Part shown: piece after piece, positions 38,456-48,951 of the stretch | How positions within the stretch are numbered: position 1 is the stretch's first letter | Layout: each line of letters begins with the position of its first letter | From: Pseudochelatococcus contaminans | Lineage (GTDB): Bacteria; Pseudomonadota; Alphaproteobacteria; Rhizobiales; Beijerinckiaceae | Length of the DNA stretch: 64,000 bases | Reading direction: 5' to 3' | Assembly (NCBI RefSeq): GCF_014195635.1 | Contig: NZ_JACICC010000005.1 | Span: forward strand, 248,001-312,000 | Translations under genes and position numbers: made by a program | Notes under the pieces: model-generated | What the model saw: the letters and a program-made list of their open reading frames with translations, nothing else | What the model was told of the DNA's origin: nothing | The model's database searches: none

Positions 38456-39451
38456 ATGAGCGATCATGCCGACACCTCTCGATCTCATGCTCCGGCACAC
38501 CCTGTGAGCGATGCCCCGCCCTCCTCTGGCCTACCGGAAAATCTGGTGCGTAATCAGCCGCTGGTGCCGCCTGATTCGGTATCCGGCCGCGCGCTCGTGA
38601 CGGTTGTGGCGATCCTGACGTTTCTTGCCGCGCTGGCGGCGGGCACGGCGCAACTCGTGGCCACTGCCTCAAGCAACTGGACCGACACAATTGCCCGCGA
38701 GGCGACCATCCAGATCAAGCCCGATTCGCGCCGCGACATCGAGGCAGATATCGCGCAAGCTGCGCAAATCGCGCGCGCATACCCCTCCATTGCGGGGGTG
38801 GACGTGATGTCGCGGCAGGAAGCGGAGCGCCTGCTGGAACCGTGGCTGGGCAAGGGGGTTGAGTTTGTCGAGTTGCCGGTCCCGCGCATCATCGTGCTGA
38901 CGCTGCGCGAGGGCAGCGCGACGATGGTGGAGGATATGGGCGAGTTGCGCCAGCAGCTATCCGATAGCGTACCCTCCGCCACGTTGGATGACCACCGCAA
39001 CTGGATCGAGCGGCTTTCGGCCATGGCCGGTACGGTGGTGCTGGTTGCCATCGTGATTGTTGCGCTCGTCCTGACGGCGGCCGCGCTGGCCATAGCCACC
39101 ACAACGCGGGGGGCGGTGGCGAGTGACCGGGAAATCCTCGATGTGTTGCACTTCGTAGGCGCTGACGACAAGTTCATCGCGCGTGAATACGAAATGCGGT
39201 TTTTCAAGATGGGATTGCGCGGCGGATTGTGGGGAAGCATCGCGGCTGTGCTCTTTATTGTCGGGGCCGGGCTGCTATCCTCGTGGTGGCGATCCAGCGC
39301 CGGCGGCGATCAGTTGCAGGCCCTGTTCGGCGCCTTCACAATGGGATGGGGCGGCTATGCCTCGATGTTCGGAGTGGCGGCCATCGTCTCGGTCGTCACT
39401 GCGGTCGTATCGGGCTTCACTGTGCGCCGGTATCTGACGCGGCTGCAGTAG
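38456..39451 (+). CDS. ftsX: Cell-division protein FtsX
   Basis: 331 residues from ATG 38456, 13 bases after ftsE. A polar N-terminal tail of about 45 residues, first span LVTVVAILTFLAALAAGTAQ, a periplasmic domain with SRRDIEADIAQAAQIARAYP and VPRIIVLTLREGS, then three spans (VVLVAIVIVALVLTAAALAI; AAVLFIVGAGLLS; FGVAAIVSVVTAVVSGF). Carries the conserved ILDVLHFVGADDKFIAREYE coupling block. Confidence 0.92.
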   Translation: MSDHADTSRSHAPAHPVSDAPPSSGLPENLVRNQPLVPPDSVSGRALVTVVAILTFLAALAAGTAQLVATASSNWTDTIAREATIQIKPDSRRDIEADIAQAAQIARAYPSIAGVDVMSRQEAERLLEPWLGKGVEFVELPVPRIIVLTLREGSATMVEDMGELRQQLSDSVPSATLDDHRNWIERLSAMAGTVVLVAIVIVALVLTAAALAIATTTRGAVASDREILDVLHFVGADDKFIAREYEMRFFKMGLRGGLWGSIAAVLFIVGAGLLSSWWRSSAGGDQLQALFGAFTMGWGGYASMFGVAAIVSVVTAVVSGFTVRRYLTRLQ

Positions 39452-39462
39452 CGAGGTTGCGG

Positions 39463-40182
39463 TTGGCAGAGCAGTTCAATAACGAGGCGAACGCCCGAGA
39501 TTCCGCTTCCAGCCGGCACAGGCCGCGTGAAAGGCGTTTCCGTTTCGCGCGCCGGTTGTCGCGCGGCATCATGCTGTTACTTGTCGCGGGCGGCATCATG
39601 CTCGCCGGCGGTTTTCTCGCCTTCGTGCAGATGGTGGAATCCTATCGGATCGATGCCAATGCCAGCGCCGACGGCATCGTCGTGCTGACCGGCGGTTCGC
39701 AGCGGATCGCCGATGCCGCTGCGCTGATGGTCGAAGGCCGGGCCAAGCGCATGCTCATCACCGGCGTCAATGAAGCGACGACGCGCGCGGAGATTGCCGA
39801 GACATATCCCGTCGTGGGAGAAGGCGGTTGCTGCGTCGATCTCGACTACCGCGCCTTGAACACGGTGGGGAATGCCATCGAGACCCGGCGATGGGTGGAG
39901 ACCAACAACTTCCACTCCCTCATCGTGGTGACGTCGACATATCACATGCCGCGCACGCTGCTGGAGCTTGAGAACGTCCTGCCCAATGTCGCGCTGACCC
40001 CCTACCCGGTTACCTCACATCGATCGGACGGAAGTGAATGGCTGACCGACAGTGACGCACTGCGCTTCCTGTTGTGGGAATACGTCAAGTATCTGGCGGC
40101 ATTCACACGTACGTCCGTGGAGACCGATCCGGAGCATTCGCCATTCGCAGTTCTTTTCGGAGGCAGAAAGCCGCTTTCCTGA
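39463..40182 (+). CDS. YdcF-family (DUF218) membrane-anchored protein
   Basis: 239 residues from TTG 39463 with GAGG 6 bases upstream; the open frame begins inside ftsX. One N-terminal span (GIMLLLVAGGIMLAGGFLAF), then the DUF218 fold: DGIVVLTGGSQRIADAAALM, RMLITGVNEATTRAEIAE, ALNTVGNAIETRRWVE and VVTSTYHMPRTLLELE. Members such as SanA/ElyC act in envelope integrity; exact reaction unknown. Part of the ftsEX-plsC run. Confidence 0.82.
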   Translation: MAEQFNNEANARDSASSRHRPRERRFRFARRLSRGIMLLLVAGGIMLAGGFLAFVQMVESYRIDANASADGIVVLTGGSQRIADAAALMVEGRAKRMLITGVNEATTRAEIAETYPVVGEGGCCVDLDYRALNTVGNAIETRRWVETNNFHSLIVVTSTYHMPRTLLELENVLPNVALTPYPVTSHRSDGSEWLTDSDALRFLLWEYVKYLAAFTRTSVETDPEHSPFAVLFGGRKPLS

Positions 40183-40295
40183 TTATGCGGGAGACGAACG
40201 GCCTTCACCCGCTGCTGTCCACGCCACCCGTTTGTGAGTATTCTGACTTTAAAGTGGCACCCAACTTTCGGGGCCAGGCTCTGGAATCGGTTGTC

Positions 40296-41072
40296 ATGCT
40301 TTTTATTCGCTCCGCGCTGTTCGCCGTGCTTTTCTACGCCAACCTCGCCCTGTGGCTGGTGGCGTGCCTGCCGCTGCTTGCCGCTCCGCCGCATTATCTG
40401 TTTCCGGTTGCGCGGGCGTGGGCACGCACGAACCTGTGGATGCTGCGCGTCGTGGCCGGGCTCGGCGTGGAGTGGCGCGGGCTGGATAACATCCCCAAGG
40501 GCGGGCTGCTCGTGGCCAGCAAACACCAGTCAGCGTGGGAAACTTTTGCTCTCGTGGCAATTTTCGACCGGCCGATTTTCGTGCTCAAACAGGAGCTGCT
40601 GTCGCTGCCGCTTTTCGGCTGGTATCTGCGCCGTGTCGGCATGATCGCCGTCGATAGATCAGCCGGTGCGTCAGCGCTCACCGGGATGGCCCGGGCGGCG
40701 CGGGAGCGCGTGCGCGATGGCCATCAGGTCATCATTTTCCCGGAAGGTACGCGCCGCCCGCCCGGTGCGCCGCCGGACTACAAGACGGGTGTCGCGTTCC
40801 TCTACGACAGCCTGAAAGTGCCTTGTCTGCCGGTGGCGCTCAACTCGGGGCTTTTCTGGCCAAGGCAAAGCTTCCTGCGCCGTCCTGGCACGGTGGTTGT
40901 CAGCATCATGCCGCCGCTGCCGCAGAACCTGCCACGCAAGAACGTGGTGGGCGTGCTCGAACAGCGTATCGAGGATGAATGCGCCCGCTTGACCGCAGGC
41001 AACGATGCCGCCTTTGCTACTGCACAATCGGCGGCGGAACGGTCTGCACCCCCGCGCAAACCGGAAACGTGA
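40296..41072 (+). CDS. plsC: 1-acyl-sn-glycerol-3-phosphate acyltransferase
   Basis: 258 residues from ATG 40296; the frame is open 74 codons earlier, overlapping ydcF, but the N-terminal membrane anchor (MLFIRSALFAVLFYANLALW) starts here. Acyltransferase motif I is KHQSAWETF, an HX4E form in place of HX4D; motif III is FPEGTRRPPGAPPDYK. Makes phosphatidic acid for phospholipid synthesis. The Glu substitution is worth noting, though similar variants occur in alphaproteobacteria (from memory). Confidence 0.87.
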   Translation: MLFIRSALFAVLFYANLALWLVACLPLLAAPPHYLFPVARAWARTNLWMLRVVAGLGVEWRGLDNIPKGGLLVASKHQSAWETFALVAIFDRPIFVLKQELLSLPLFGWYLRRVGMIAVDRSAGASALTGMARAARERVRDGHQVIIFPEGTRRPPGAPPDYKTGVAFLYDSLKVPCLPVALNSGLFWPRQSFLRRPGTVVVSIMPPLPQNLPRKNVVGVLEQRIEDECARLTAGNDAAFATAQSAAERSAPPRKPET

Positions 41073-41211
41073 AACGCTTATAGCGGTAACGGACCAAACA
41101 ACATCCACAGACATCTGCCGGCACAGGCTCGCCCTCTCGTAAAATCGCCGATATTCGAGTGGAGAATTCGCCCGTGCTGATCGTGCCGCGTCCATCTGGA
41201 GTTTATATCCC

Positions 41212-42288
41212 GTGAGCGAACCCTCCCAAACAGCGTTGTCCCCTTCGCTCAAACGTGGCGGCCGGGTGGCGCTCTTCCTGCCATTGGCGTTCCTTCTTGT
41301 GCTGTTGACAGCGTGGTCGGCATTCTGGTTCATCGCGCGCGCACGGGTGAATGATGCCATCACCATCTGGCTGGCGCAGGAGGCCGAACAGCAGCGCCAC
41401 TGGACGTGCCCGGACAGATCGCTCGGCGGTTTTCCCTTCCGCTTCGAGGTGCGTTGTTCCGATCTGCATTTCACAGGCACGACGCCGGCGGGCATCGTAA
41501 CGGGCACGGTGGCGCAATTTACGGCAGTGGCGCAGGTCTACAAGCCCAACCATGTCATCGTTCAGATTGAGGGGCCGCTTGTCGCTGACAGCGAAGGCGG
41601 CGAGCGCCTGACAGCAAACTGGACGGAGTTCGACGCCAGCGCCGTTTTCACAGGCAACCGGCTGGACCGTTTCTCGATATCCGTGGCCGAACCCGTCATC
41701 TATACCGGCACGACGACAAATGCGGACACCGAGGTTCTGCGGGCGGCCTCATGGCAATCGCATTTGCGTGTCGATCCGGAGCGTCCGGCGGAAGATCACG
41801 TCTACGACATATCGTTCACGTTGCAGGATGCGCGCATTCCGGCGCTCAATCTTCTTGCCGGTAACGAAGAAACGACAACGATCGCCTTCCATGGCGCGAT
41901 TACCGAGGCAGCATCCTTTACCGCTCGTGCGCCTTTCGTGGAGTTTGAGCGTTGGCGACTTGCGGGCGGAGTCCTCGAAATCGATCAGCTCAATGCGGTG
42001 AAGGGGCAGCAGCGTATTGAGGCGCGTGGTCAGTTTGCGCTTGATGAACTGCGCCGTCCGCAGGGACGGGTGCAGGCGTCCGTTGCGGGTCTCGAGGAAC
42101 TGCTGGGCCGTTTCGGCCTTGGTGGGCGTGGCAACCTGATCGCCAGCGGTCTGGCGATTCTCGGCGGCGGGGGACAGAGGCCGGAAAACGCCGACCCCAA
42201 TCTCACCACCCTGCCCCCCATAACGCTGCGTGACGGGCAAGTGCTCGTCGGGCCGCTGCGCCTGGGCATTCTGCGACCGTTATACTGA
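41212..42288 (+). CDS. DUF2125-family membrane-anchored protein
   Basis: 358 residues from GTG 41212. One N-terminal span (LFLPLAFLLVLLTAWSAFWFIA), then a long beta-rich periplasmic part beginning with the family block RHWTCPDRSLGGFPFRFEVRC. No enzymatic motif. It converges with tyrA and the two 3' ends overlap by 9 bases. Function unknown; conserved beside tyrA in Hyphomicrobiales. Confidence 0.82.
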   Translation: MSEPSQTALSPSLKRGGRVALFLPLAFLLVLLTAWSAFWFIARARVNDAITIWLAQEAEQQRHWTCPDRSLGGFPFRFEVRCSDLHFTGTTPAGIVTGTVAQFTAVAQVYKPNHVIVQIEGPLVADSEGGERLTANWTEFDASAVFTGNRLDRFSISVAEPVIYTGTTTNADTEVLRAASWQSHLRVDPERPAEDHVYDISFTLQDARIPALNLLAGNEETTTIAFHGAITEAASFTARAPFVEFERWRLAGGVLEIDQLNAVKGQQRIEARGQFALDELRRPQGRVQASVAGLEELLGRFGLGGRGNLIASGLAILGGGGQRPENADPNLTTLPPITLRDGQVLVGPLRLGILRPLY

Positions 42289-43266
42289 CGCAGTTTCCTG
42301 CACGGGCGCGGCTTCCGGATTGATCGGGGCAGCGCCGGTGCGGCCAAAGTCCGGCGCGCTGGTTTCCTGACCAAGTTCGATGATGTTGCGCCGGATAGCA
42401 CGCGTCCGCGTGAACAGCTCGAAAAGCTTGTCGCCATCCTCCCAGCGGATAGCCCGCGCCAGCGCCGCCAGATCCTCATTGAAGCGGCCGAGCATTTCCA
42501 GCACCGCCTCTTTGTTGTTGAGGAACACGTCGCGCCACATCGTCGGATCTGACGCCGCGATGCGCGTAAAATCGCGAAAGCCGCCGGCCGAAAACTTGAT
42601 GACTTCAGACTGCGTGACCTGCTCCAGATCCGCCGCTGTGCCGACGATGTTGTACGCGATCAAATGCGGCACATGGCTGGTGATTGCCAGCACGAGGTCA
42701 TGATGTGTTGCCGTCATGAATTCCACATTCGCGCCGATGGTCTCCCACAGCGACGCGATACGGGCGACAGCCTCATCATCCGCGCCGTCCGGCGGGGTAA
42801 TGATCGACCAACGATTCAGGAACAAAGTCGGAAAGCCGGCGTCCGGCCCGGAGTATTCCGTGCCGGCGACGGGATGAGCGGGCACGAAGTGCACCCCTGC
42901 GGGCAGAAGCGGCAGCACCTTGTCGACGACGCCCGCCTTGACCGATCCGACATCAGAAACAATCGCACCGGGCTTCAAGCTGCCGGCAATATCGGCAACG
43001 ACCGTCGCGATGGCTCCCACGGGAACGCAGATGATAACCACATCCGCCCCGATAGCGGCCTCAGCCGATGTCTCCGGCACCTCATCCGCAAGGTCGAGTT
43101 CCAGCGCCCGCCGACGGACATCCGGATTGGCATCCGAGGTCACCAGCGTTTCGGCGAGGTGTGTTTCGCGCGCGGCGCGCAGAATGGACGAACCGATAAG
43201 ACCGGGGCCGATAACCGCGACGCGCCCGAACAAAGGCGCGTCGAGGCGCTTCAAACCATCAATCAT
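42280..43266 (-). CDS. tyrA: Prephenate/arogenate dehydrogenase
   Basis: 328 residues from ATG 43264-43266; the open frame extends into hisC. NAD(P)-binding motif [19 protein letters not shown], substrate histidines in [18 protein letters not shown] and [18 protein letters not shown], and the C-terminal helical dimer domain. Oxidative decarboxylation on the tyrosine branch. Start overlaps the hisC stop by 8 bases; with hisC (aminotransferase) and the chorismate mutase upstream it forms an aromatic amino acid operon. No ACT domain, so feedback control must be elsewhere. Confidence 0.92.
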   Translation of the reverse strand: MIDGLKRLDAPLFGRVAVIGPGLIGSSILRAARETHLAETLVTSDANPDVRRRALELDLADEVPETSAEAAIGADVVIICVPVGAIATVVADIAGSLKPGAIVSDVGSVKAGVVDKVLPLLPAGVHFVPAHPVAGTEYSGPDAGFPTLFLNRWSIITPPDGADDEAVARIASLWETIGANVEFMTATHHDLVLAITSHVPHLIAYNIVGTAADLEQVTQSEVIKFSAGGFRDFTRIAASDPTMWRDVFLNNKEAVLEMLGRFNEDLAALARAIRWEDGDKLFELFTRTRAIRRNIIELGQETSAPDFGRTGAAPINPEAAPVQETASV

Positions 43267-44371
43267 TAACCTGCCCCTGAAACTCCGCCAGCGTCGCGAC
43301 CAGAAGCCGGTTTGCCTCTTCCGTGCCCACGGAAATGCGCAATGCATGCGGCAAGCCATAGGCAGCGACCGCACGCACGATCACGCCACGCGCGGCCAAG
43401 AAGGCGTCCGCCGCCTGCGCATCCTTGCCCGTCTCCGGCGGGAAGTGAACCAGCAGGAAGTTGGCCGCACTCGGCGTTACCTCAAGGCCGAGTGCCTTGA
43501 GAGAGCCAGTCAGCCACTCAAGCCATTCGCTGTTGTGCGTGAGGGAACTGGCCAGATGCGCCTCGTCGGCAAGCGAGGCGATAGCTGCTTCGCTCGCTGG
43601 CGTGTTGACGTTGAACGGCCCGCGAATGCGGTTGAGGGAATCGATGATGCCCGCCGGACCATAAGCCCAGCCGATCCGCAGGGCGGCAAGCCCGTAGACT
43701 TTGGAAAAAGTCCGCGTCAGCACGACGTTTTCGTTCTCCGATACCAGTTCCGTACCGGCAGAGTAATCATTGGCGCGCGCGTATTCGGCATAAGCGCCAT
43801 CGAGCACCAGCACCACATGCCCCGGCAAGCTGGCATGGAGCCGCTTGATCTCGTCGAAGGGCAGATAAGTCCCGGTCGGATTGTTGGGGTTGGCGATATA
43901 GACGATCTTCGTGCGCTCTGTGACACGCGCCAGAATGGCGTCGACATCCGTGGTGAAGTTCGTTTCCGGCGCGATGACCGGGGTACCGCCCGCTGCCTGA
44001 ATCGCGATCTTGTAAACGAGAAAGCCATGCTCGGTCAGGATGCCCTCGTCGCCGGGGCCAACATAAGCCTGCGCCAGAAGATGCAGAATATCGTCCGATC
44101 CCGCCCCGCACACGATGCGCGCCGGATCAAGCCCGAAGCGCCGGCCAATGGCTTCGCGCAGGCGCGTCACCCCGCCATCGGGATAAGCTTCGATATGGTT
44201 GATTGCAGCGCGTGCGGCCTCTAGCGCCGCCGGGCTCGGGCCAAGCGGCGTTTCGTTGGAGGAAAGCTTGTACACCTTGCTGACACCCGTCGCCCCGCTG
44301 CGGCCCGGAACATAAGTATCGATGGCAAGAACGCCGGGCTTGGGAACGGGGCGGGTCGATGCGGTGCTCAT
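43259..44371 (-). CDS. hisC: HisC-type aminotransferase (histidinol-phosphate/aromatic)
   Basis: 370-residue class-I PLP aminotransferase. Landmarks: [57 protein letters not shown], and the PLP lysine region [21 protein letters not shown], ending with [18 protein letters not shown]. Annotated as HisC by fold, but its place between chorismate mutase and tyrA suggests it chiefly transaminates phenylpyruvate/4-hydroxyphenylpyruvate or prephenate. Confidence 0.9.
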   Translation of the reverse strand: MSTASTRPVPKPGVLAIDTYVPGRSGATGVSKVYKLSSNETPLGPSPAALEAARAAINHIEAYPDGGVTRLREAIGRRFGLDPARIVCGAGSDDILHLLAQAYVGPGDEGILTEHGFLVYKIAIQAAGGTPVIAPETNFTTDVDAILARVTERTKIVYIANPNNPTGTYLPFDEIKRLHASLPGHVVLVLDGAYAEYARANDYSAGTELVSENENVVLTRTFSKVYGLAALRIGWAYGPAGIIDSLNRIRGPFNVNTPASEAAIASLADEAHLASSLTHNSEWLEWLTGSLKALGLEVTPSAANFLLVHFPPETGKDAQAADAFLAARGVIVRAVAAYGLPHALRISVGTEEANRLLVATLAEFQGQVND

Positions 44372-44443
44372 AATAATAACTCCGGCAGGTCTTCAGACGA
44401 TATCATTCATAAAAGGGAGGCGGCGACAGCAAGGCGTCGTCGT

Positions 44444-45292
44444 TCAGGAGAGCTGGAAGCGGTTCGCGTGGCTACCGATTTCCGCAACCTCGACACGCCC
44501 GACGCGGGCATGCTCAAGCGCTTCCCGAACTGCTTCACTGCCAGTGGCGCCATCGATGGCGACGAGCAAGGACAGCCCGCCCTCGACGCCGGCAGATCCA
44601 GTGATCTCGGCTCCCGCGCTGGCGAGCGCCTGTTGCGTATCCTCGCGCCATCGCTCCACCCGGGCCGCGACCAGCACGGTTTCGCGCACAGCGGCATCCT
44701 CAAGCGGCTTCGACACGACATAAAGCGGCGTGCCGGCCGGATGGTCCGGTCGCTCGATAAACGGCAGGCGCGCGATGATCTTCGGAGCGTCCGGATTGCG
44801 CAGCGCCTCCCACCACGGGTTGACGGCGGTTTTCTGATCCGGCCGGAAAATACCGAGGTCCCCCTGCGAGCGCGCCACCGCGTCAATCACGGCAGCCGCT
44901 CCCGCATGCGGAACATAGGGCACCGTAAAGCCGAAATGAAACCGCGCCGAGTCGCGCATGGGGCCATCGCCGGCAGAGATGTCGGCATGGACGCTGAACG
45001 GCGCCTGCACATAAGTAAATGTGGAAATGATGATGCGCCAGATATTCTCGGCCGTATCGAGCGGCAGAATGCCACGGTGCCGGGCAGCCAGCCGGCGCAT
45101 CATATCCGCCTCGCGTCCCGGCCGGAACGCCTGACCGGACGAGCGTGTGCCCTTGACAGCAATGAGCGCGTTGACGATCTCACTGCGCTCGATCAACAGA
45201 CCATGCATCTCGGCATCGATACGGTCGATGTTCTGCCGCAGGTCCGCCAGCCGGGCGGCATCAGTCTTTTCTATGCTTTCTGGCGCACTCAT
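44444..45292 (-). CDS. Chorismate mutase (AroQ domain with C-terminal extension)
   Basis: 282 residues from ATG 45290-45292 (GGAA upstream). Residues 10-95 are the AroQ helical fold (LADLRQNIDRIDAEMHGLLI, then ERSEIVNALIAVKG), which converts chorismate to prephenate. Residues about 110-280 (RFHFGFTVPYVPHAGAAAVI; SQGDLGIFRPDQ) resemble a prephenate dehydratase-like lobe without its known TRF motif, so I would not call dehydratase activity. First gene of the hisC-tyrA operon. Divergent from metX. Confidence 0.85.
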   Translation of the reverse strand: MSAPESIEKTDAARLADLRQNIDRIDAEMHGLLIERSEIVNALIAVKGTRSSGQAFRPGREADMMRRLAARHRGILPLDTAENIWRIIISTFTYVQAPFSVHADISAGDGPMRDSARFHFGFTVPYVPHAGAAAVIDAVARSQGDLGIFRPDQKTAVNPWWEALRNPDAPKIIARLPFIERPDHPAGTPLYVVSKPLEDAAVRETVLVAARVERWREDTQQALASAGAEITGSAGVEGGLSLLVAIDGATGSEAVREALEHARVGRVEVAEIGSHANRFQLS

Positions 45293-45614
45293 CGTCTGTT
45301 CCATCGTCGGGCATATCCGCAAGGCTGGCGCAAGCCCGCATGCGAGCAGTCACGGACCGCAAGCATCTGGTATAAGGCCACGTTCACCGATATGCAAAGC
45401 CGTATGTTTCACCCGTCCGCATGCAGGTTGCAAAGGCTGGCAGAGCGCGCCGGAACCTTGTGAGCGGCGCGACATGCCCTTGACAGCGTTGCCGATCTGT
45501 CCGAAATGTTCGGAATAAAGAACGCTGATGGCCGTGGTGGAAAGAGGCTACCGACGGCCATTGACGCGTCTCACCCACCCGCCTGCTTTCGTGGACCCGG
45601 ATAATCCTTGCATC
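45293..45614. promoter_or_regulatory. Divergent leader between chorismate mutase gene and metX
   Basis: 322 bp. A TTGACA at 45480-45485 could be the metX -35, but no good -10 follows at 16-18 bases. Two stems lie in the metX leader: CCGAA-atg-TTCGG (45501-45513) and ATGGCCGT / ACGGCCAT (45528-45561, 18-base loop). I looked for the SAM-II riboswitch that often precedes metX/metA in alphaproteobacteria and did not find its conserved core. Confidence 0.35.
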
Positions 45615-46781
45615 ATGACGAGCGGCACCCTCCCCCAGATTTCCGCTTCACAAGTCGAATCGCCCGACAGCCTCGTGGCGCGTTTCGGCCCTGAGCGTCC
45701 GCTCGTTCTCGACAGCGGCGTGGAACTGTCGCCGTTGCAGATTGCCTATCAGACTTATGGTGAACTCAACGCGGCGCGTTCCAACGCCGTGCTGGTCTGT
45801 CATGCGCTAACCGGAGACCAGCACGCCGCCAACGTTCATCCGGTAACGGGCAAGCCTGGCTGGTGGAGCACGATGGTCGGGCCGGGTAAGCCCATCGATA
45901 CGGATCGCTATTTCGTCATCTGTTCCAACGTGGTCGGCGGCTGTCTGGGCACAACAGGCCCTGCTTCCATCAACCCGGAAACCGGTAAGCCCTGGGCGCT
46001 GACTTTCCCGCTGGTGACGATCCGGGATATGGTGCGCGCGCAGGCGATGCTGGTGGACTTTCTGGGCATCGACGAACTTTTCTGCGTGGCCGGCGGCTCC
46101 ATGGGCGGCATGCAGGTGCTGGAATGGGCCGCGAGCTTTCCCGAGCGTGTCTACAGCGCCATGCCCATTGCCACCGCTGCGATTCATTCAGCGCAGAACA
46201 TCGCATTCAGCGAAGTTGGACGCCAGGCCATCATGGCGGACCCCGAATGGCGCGGCGGGCGCTATCTGGAGGCCGGCACGCGGCCCGCAAAGGGGCTGGC
46301 GGTGGCGCGCATGGGCGCGCACATCACGTATCTTTCGGAAGAAGCCCTGCACCGGAAGTTCGGCCGGCGATTGCAGGATCGTTCCGCGCCGACATTCACT
46401 TTCGATGCGGATTTCCAGGTCGAGAGTTACCTGCGTCATCAGGGGGAAGCCTTCGTCGAGCGCTTCGACGCCAACAGCTACCTCTATGTAACGCGGGCGA
46501 TGGACTATTTCGATATCGCGGGCAGCCACGATGGCATTCTTGCCAACGCGTTTCGCGGCACGCGTACGCGATTTTGCGTTATCTCATTCTCATCGGACTG
46601 GCTCTTCCCCACCGGCAATTCCCGCAGCGTGGTGCACGCCCTCAACGCCGCCGGGGCGTCGGTGAGTTTTGTCGAGATTATCAGCGACAAAGGGCATGAC
46701 GCCTTCCTGCTGGACGAGCCGGAGCTTATCGCCACCACGAGCGGCTTCCTCGCGGCTGCGGCGCGGAAACGGGGCATCTGA
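45615..46781 (+). CDS. metX: Homoserine O-acetyltransferase/succinyltransferase MetX
   Basis: 388 residues from ATG 45615; the frame opens 29 codons earlier but the family start is [10 protein letters not shown]. Alpha/beta hydrolase fold: [40 protein letters not shown]-like [15 protein letters not shown], nucleophile elbow [15 protein letters not shown] (Ser), base His in [16 protein letters not shown]. Acylates homoserine, the entry step to methionine. Three bases separate it from metW. Confidence 0.94.
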   Translation: MTSGTLPQISASQVESPDSLVARFGPERPLVLDSGVELSPLQIAYQTYGELNAARSNAVLVCHALTGDQHAANVHPVTGKPGWWSTMVGPGKPIDTDRYFVICSNVVGGCLGTTGPASINPETGKPWALTFPLVTIRDMVRAQAMLVDFLGIDELFCVAGGSMGGMQVLEWAASFPERVYSAMPIATAAIHSAQNIAFSEVGRQAIMADPEWRGGRYLEAGTRPAKGLAVARMGAHITYLSEEALHRKFGRRLQDRSAPTFTFDADFQVESYLRHQGEAFVERFDANSYLYVTRAMDYFDIAGSHDGILANAFRGTRTRFCVISFSSDWLFPTGNSRSVVHALNAAGASVSFVEIISDKGHDAFLLDEPELIATTSGFLAAAARKRGI

Positions 46782-46784
46782 CGC

Positions 46785-47483
46785 ATGGCGATTTCCTCTC
46801 CGCACTTCGATCACGACGGCGAACGCCTCGACCATTTGCTCATGGCGCGCATGGTGGAGCCGGGCTCGCGTGTGCTGGACGTCGGCTGCGGCGACGGCAC
46901 GCTCCTCGATTTGCTGGTGCGTGAGCGGGATGTGGATGGGCGTGGCATAGAGTTGTCACACGAGGGCGTCAGCCGCTCCGTGGCGCGCGGACTGTCAGTG
47001 ATTCAGGGCGACGCCGACGCCGATCTTGCCGCTTATCCGGATGACTGCTTCGATTACGTCATCCTGTCCCAAACGATACAGGCGACGCGCCGCCCCCGCG
47101 TCGTACTGGAGCATCTTCTGCGCATCGGCCGCCGTGCTATCGTATCGTTGCCGAACTTCGGCCACTGGCGCGTCAGAACGCATCTCGCATTGAAGGGTAC
47201 GATGCCGGTGACAAAGAACCTGCCGGACACGTGGTACGACACGCCCAATATCCACTTCTGCACCATCCGTGATTTCGTAGAGCTGTGCGACGCTGTCGGC
47301 GCGGATATAGAGCGAGCGGTCGCCCTTCACGCCAATGGCCGTCCGGTTGGCGTAAACGCCCCGTGGTGGCTGTGGAATCTGTTCGGCTCACAAGCAGTCT
47401 TCCTGCTCCGCCGCCGCACGCCATCAACAACGGATCATAACGTTGCCGACCAGAGAACTGTGGACCACGGGAAAAAACAATAG
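46785..47483 (+). CDS. metW: MetW, methionine biosynthesis methyltransferase-fold protein
   Basis: 232 residues, SAM-methyltransferase-like fold with GSRVLDVGCGDGTLLDLLV (motif I), RGIELSHEGVSRSVARG, and the MetW block FDYVILSQTIQATRRPRVVL, then SLPNFGHWRVRTHL. MetX-MetW pairs are widespread; MetW is needed for full MetX activity in several proteobacteria. Last conserved core gene before the tRNA-Arg junction. Confidence 0.94.
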   Translation: MAISSPHFDHDGERLDHLLMARMVEPGSRVLDVGCGDGTLLDLLVRERDVDGRGIELSHEGVSRSVARGLSVIQGDADADLAAYPDDCFDYVILSQTIQATRRPRVVLEHLLRIGRRAIVSLPNFGHWRVRTHLALKGTMPVTKNLPDTWYDTPNIHFCTIRDFVELCDAVGADIERAVALHANGRPVGVNAPWWLWNLFGSQAVFLLRRRTPSTTDHNVADQRTVDHGKKQ

Positions 47484-47850
<367 letters not shown>

Positions 47851-47927
47851 GCACCCGTAGCTCAGCTGGATAGAGTGTCGGCCTCCGAAGCCGAAGGTCA
47901 CAGGTTCGAATCCTGTCGGGTGCGCCA
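47851..47927 (+). tRNA. tRNA-Arg (anticodon CCG), intact
   Basis: Complete 77-nt cloverleaf: acceptor GCACCCG/CGGGTGC, anticodon stem TCGGC/GCCGA with loop CTCCGAA, T-arm CAGGTTCGAATCCTG, discriminator G and encoded CCA. The first 25 bases equal those of the broken copy 290 bp upstream, but the anticodon stem differs at paired positions, so this is a separate gene and not a simple duplicate. The LysR gene ends 12 bases past its CCA. Confidence 0.96.
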
Positions 47928-47938
47928 CCCATTTTTCT

Positions 47939-48850
47939 TCAACTTGATCTTTGCTCCAGTTCGACCGCCATATTTCTGGCGATGCCGAGCAGATGCAGGG
48001 CTGCGCGTTTGGGATTGGTATCAAGCCAGACGGCGCTTATCGTGCCGATGCTGTCCGGTCCGACGATTGGCCGCCATACCGTACCAGTGATATCGATGGC
48101 GTCGGCAAAGCTTACCCCGGTGACGGTAAAGCCACTGCCAATCTGCACTTTCAGAACGATCGTGGCCTGACAGGCCTGACACTGTTCGATAACGGGTGCC
48201 CGTTCTCCGGCGGAGATGCGATCTGTAAGCCAAGGCTCGAGCAGCGGACCGTCAGCGCCTTGCGGTACGAGCAGCCGATCCCCAGCAAAATCGCTCCAAG
48301 TCAAGGCTTCCTTTTCGGCAAGGCGATGATCGGCCGGCAGCAAAGCGACCAGGCCTTCACTCCAGATATCTTCACGCCGGCAGGGTCTAGTTTCATAGCC
48401 GCCGCACATAAAGGCTATGTCCAGATGGCGACGACGGATGGCGTTTGTATGGTTGCGGCATGAACCATCCTGAAACGTGACGGCAATGCGCGGATAGCGC
48501 TTTTCGAACCGATCAATGAGACGGACAAGGAACTCGCGACCGAACGGTGTGCTGAGGCCGATGCGGAGTAGGTCGTTATGTTTTGTTTGCTGATTGCCTT
48601 GGCTGAGCGCCGCCTCAAGCCCGCGATAATGTTCGCGCACACCCTCGATCCAGTCCCGTCCGGCAGCGGTCAGTCTGACGCCGTTATTGTGGCGTTCAAA
48701 CAGGAGCAGGTCGAGGCGTTGTTCGATGGCGGCAATGTTTCTGCTAACGGTAGACTCCTGAACGCTCAGGGCCTGCGCGGTCTTCCGCATGCTACCCAGT
48801 TCGACGACCTTGAGTACATATTTCAAATGCCGCAGGGCAGCTTCGTTCAT
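47939..48850 (-). CDS. LysR-family transcriptional regulator
   Basis: 303 residues from ATG 48848-48850 ([20 protein letters not shown]), the usual LysR start; the frame opens 17 codons earlier. Winged helix with [20 protein letters not shown], effector domain from about residue 90. No divergently paired gene, so its target is unclear; it is the first gene inside the tRNA-Arg junction and converges on the tRNA. Confidence 0.84.
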   Translation of the reverse strand: MNEAALRHLKYVLKVVELGSMRKTAQALSVQESTVSRNIAAIEQRLDLLLFERHNNGVRLTAAGRDWIEGVREHYRGLEAALSQGNQQTKHNDLLRIGLSTPFGREFLVRLIDRFEKRYPRIAVTFQDGSCRNHTNAIRRRHLDIAFMCGGYETRPCRREDIWSEGLVALLPADHRLAEKEALTWSDFAGDRLLVPQGADGPLLEPWLTDRISAGERAPVIEQCQACQATIVLKVQIGSGFTVTGVSFADAIDITGTVWRPIVGPDSIGTISAVWLDTNPKRAALHLLGIARNMAVELEQRSS

Positions 48851-48951
48851 ACAGCGAAATCCTCCCGCATGTGATTGAGACGGCGGCTGTCGGTCTGGCA
48901 CCCTGTTGAACAGAGAGGAGGGCCTATCTCCTGCCGTCTTTTGTTCGTGCT

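Noticed and set aside
39229-39462. Longer N-terminus for the YdcF protein
   Set aside because: It would lie wholly inside ftsX; TTG 39463 has a ribosome site and gives the normal family length.
45323-45614. SAM-II riboswitch upstream of metX
   Set aside because: The conserved TTGCAGCCAC-like pseudoknot core and the following A-rich strand are not there on either strand.
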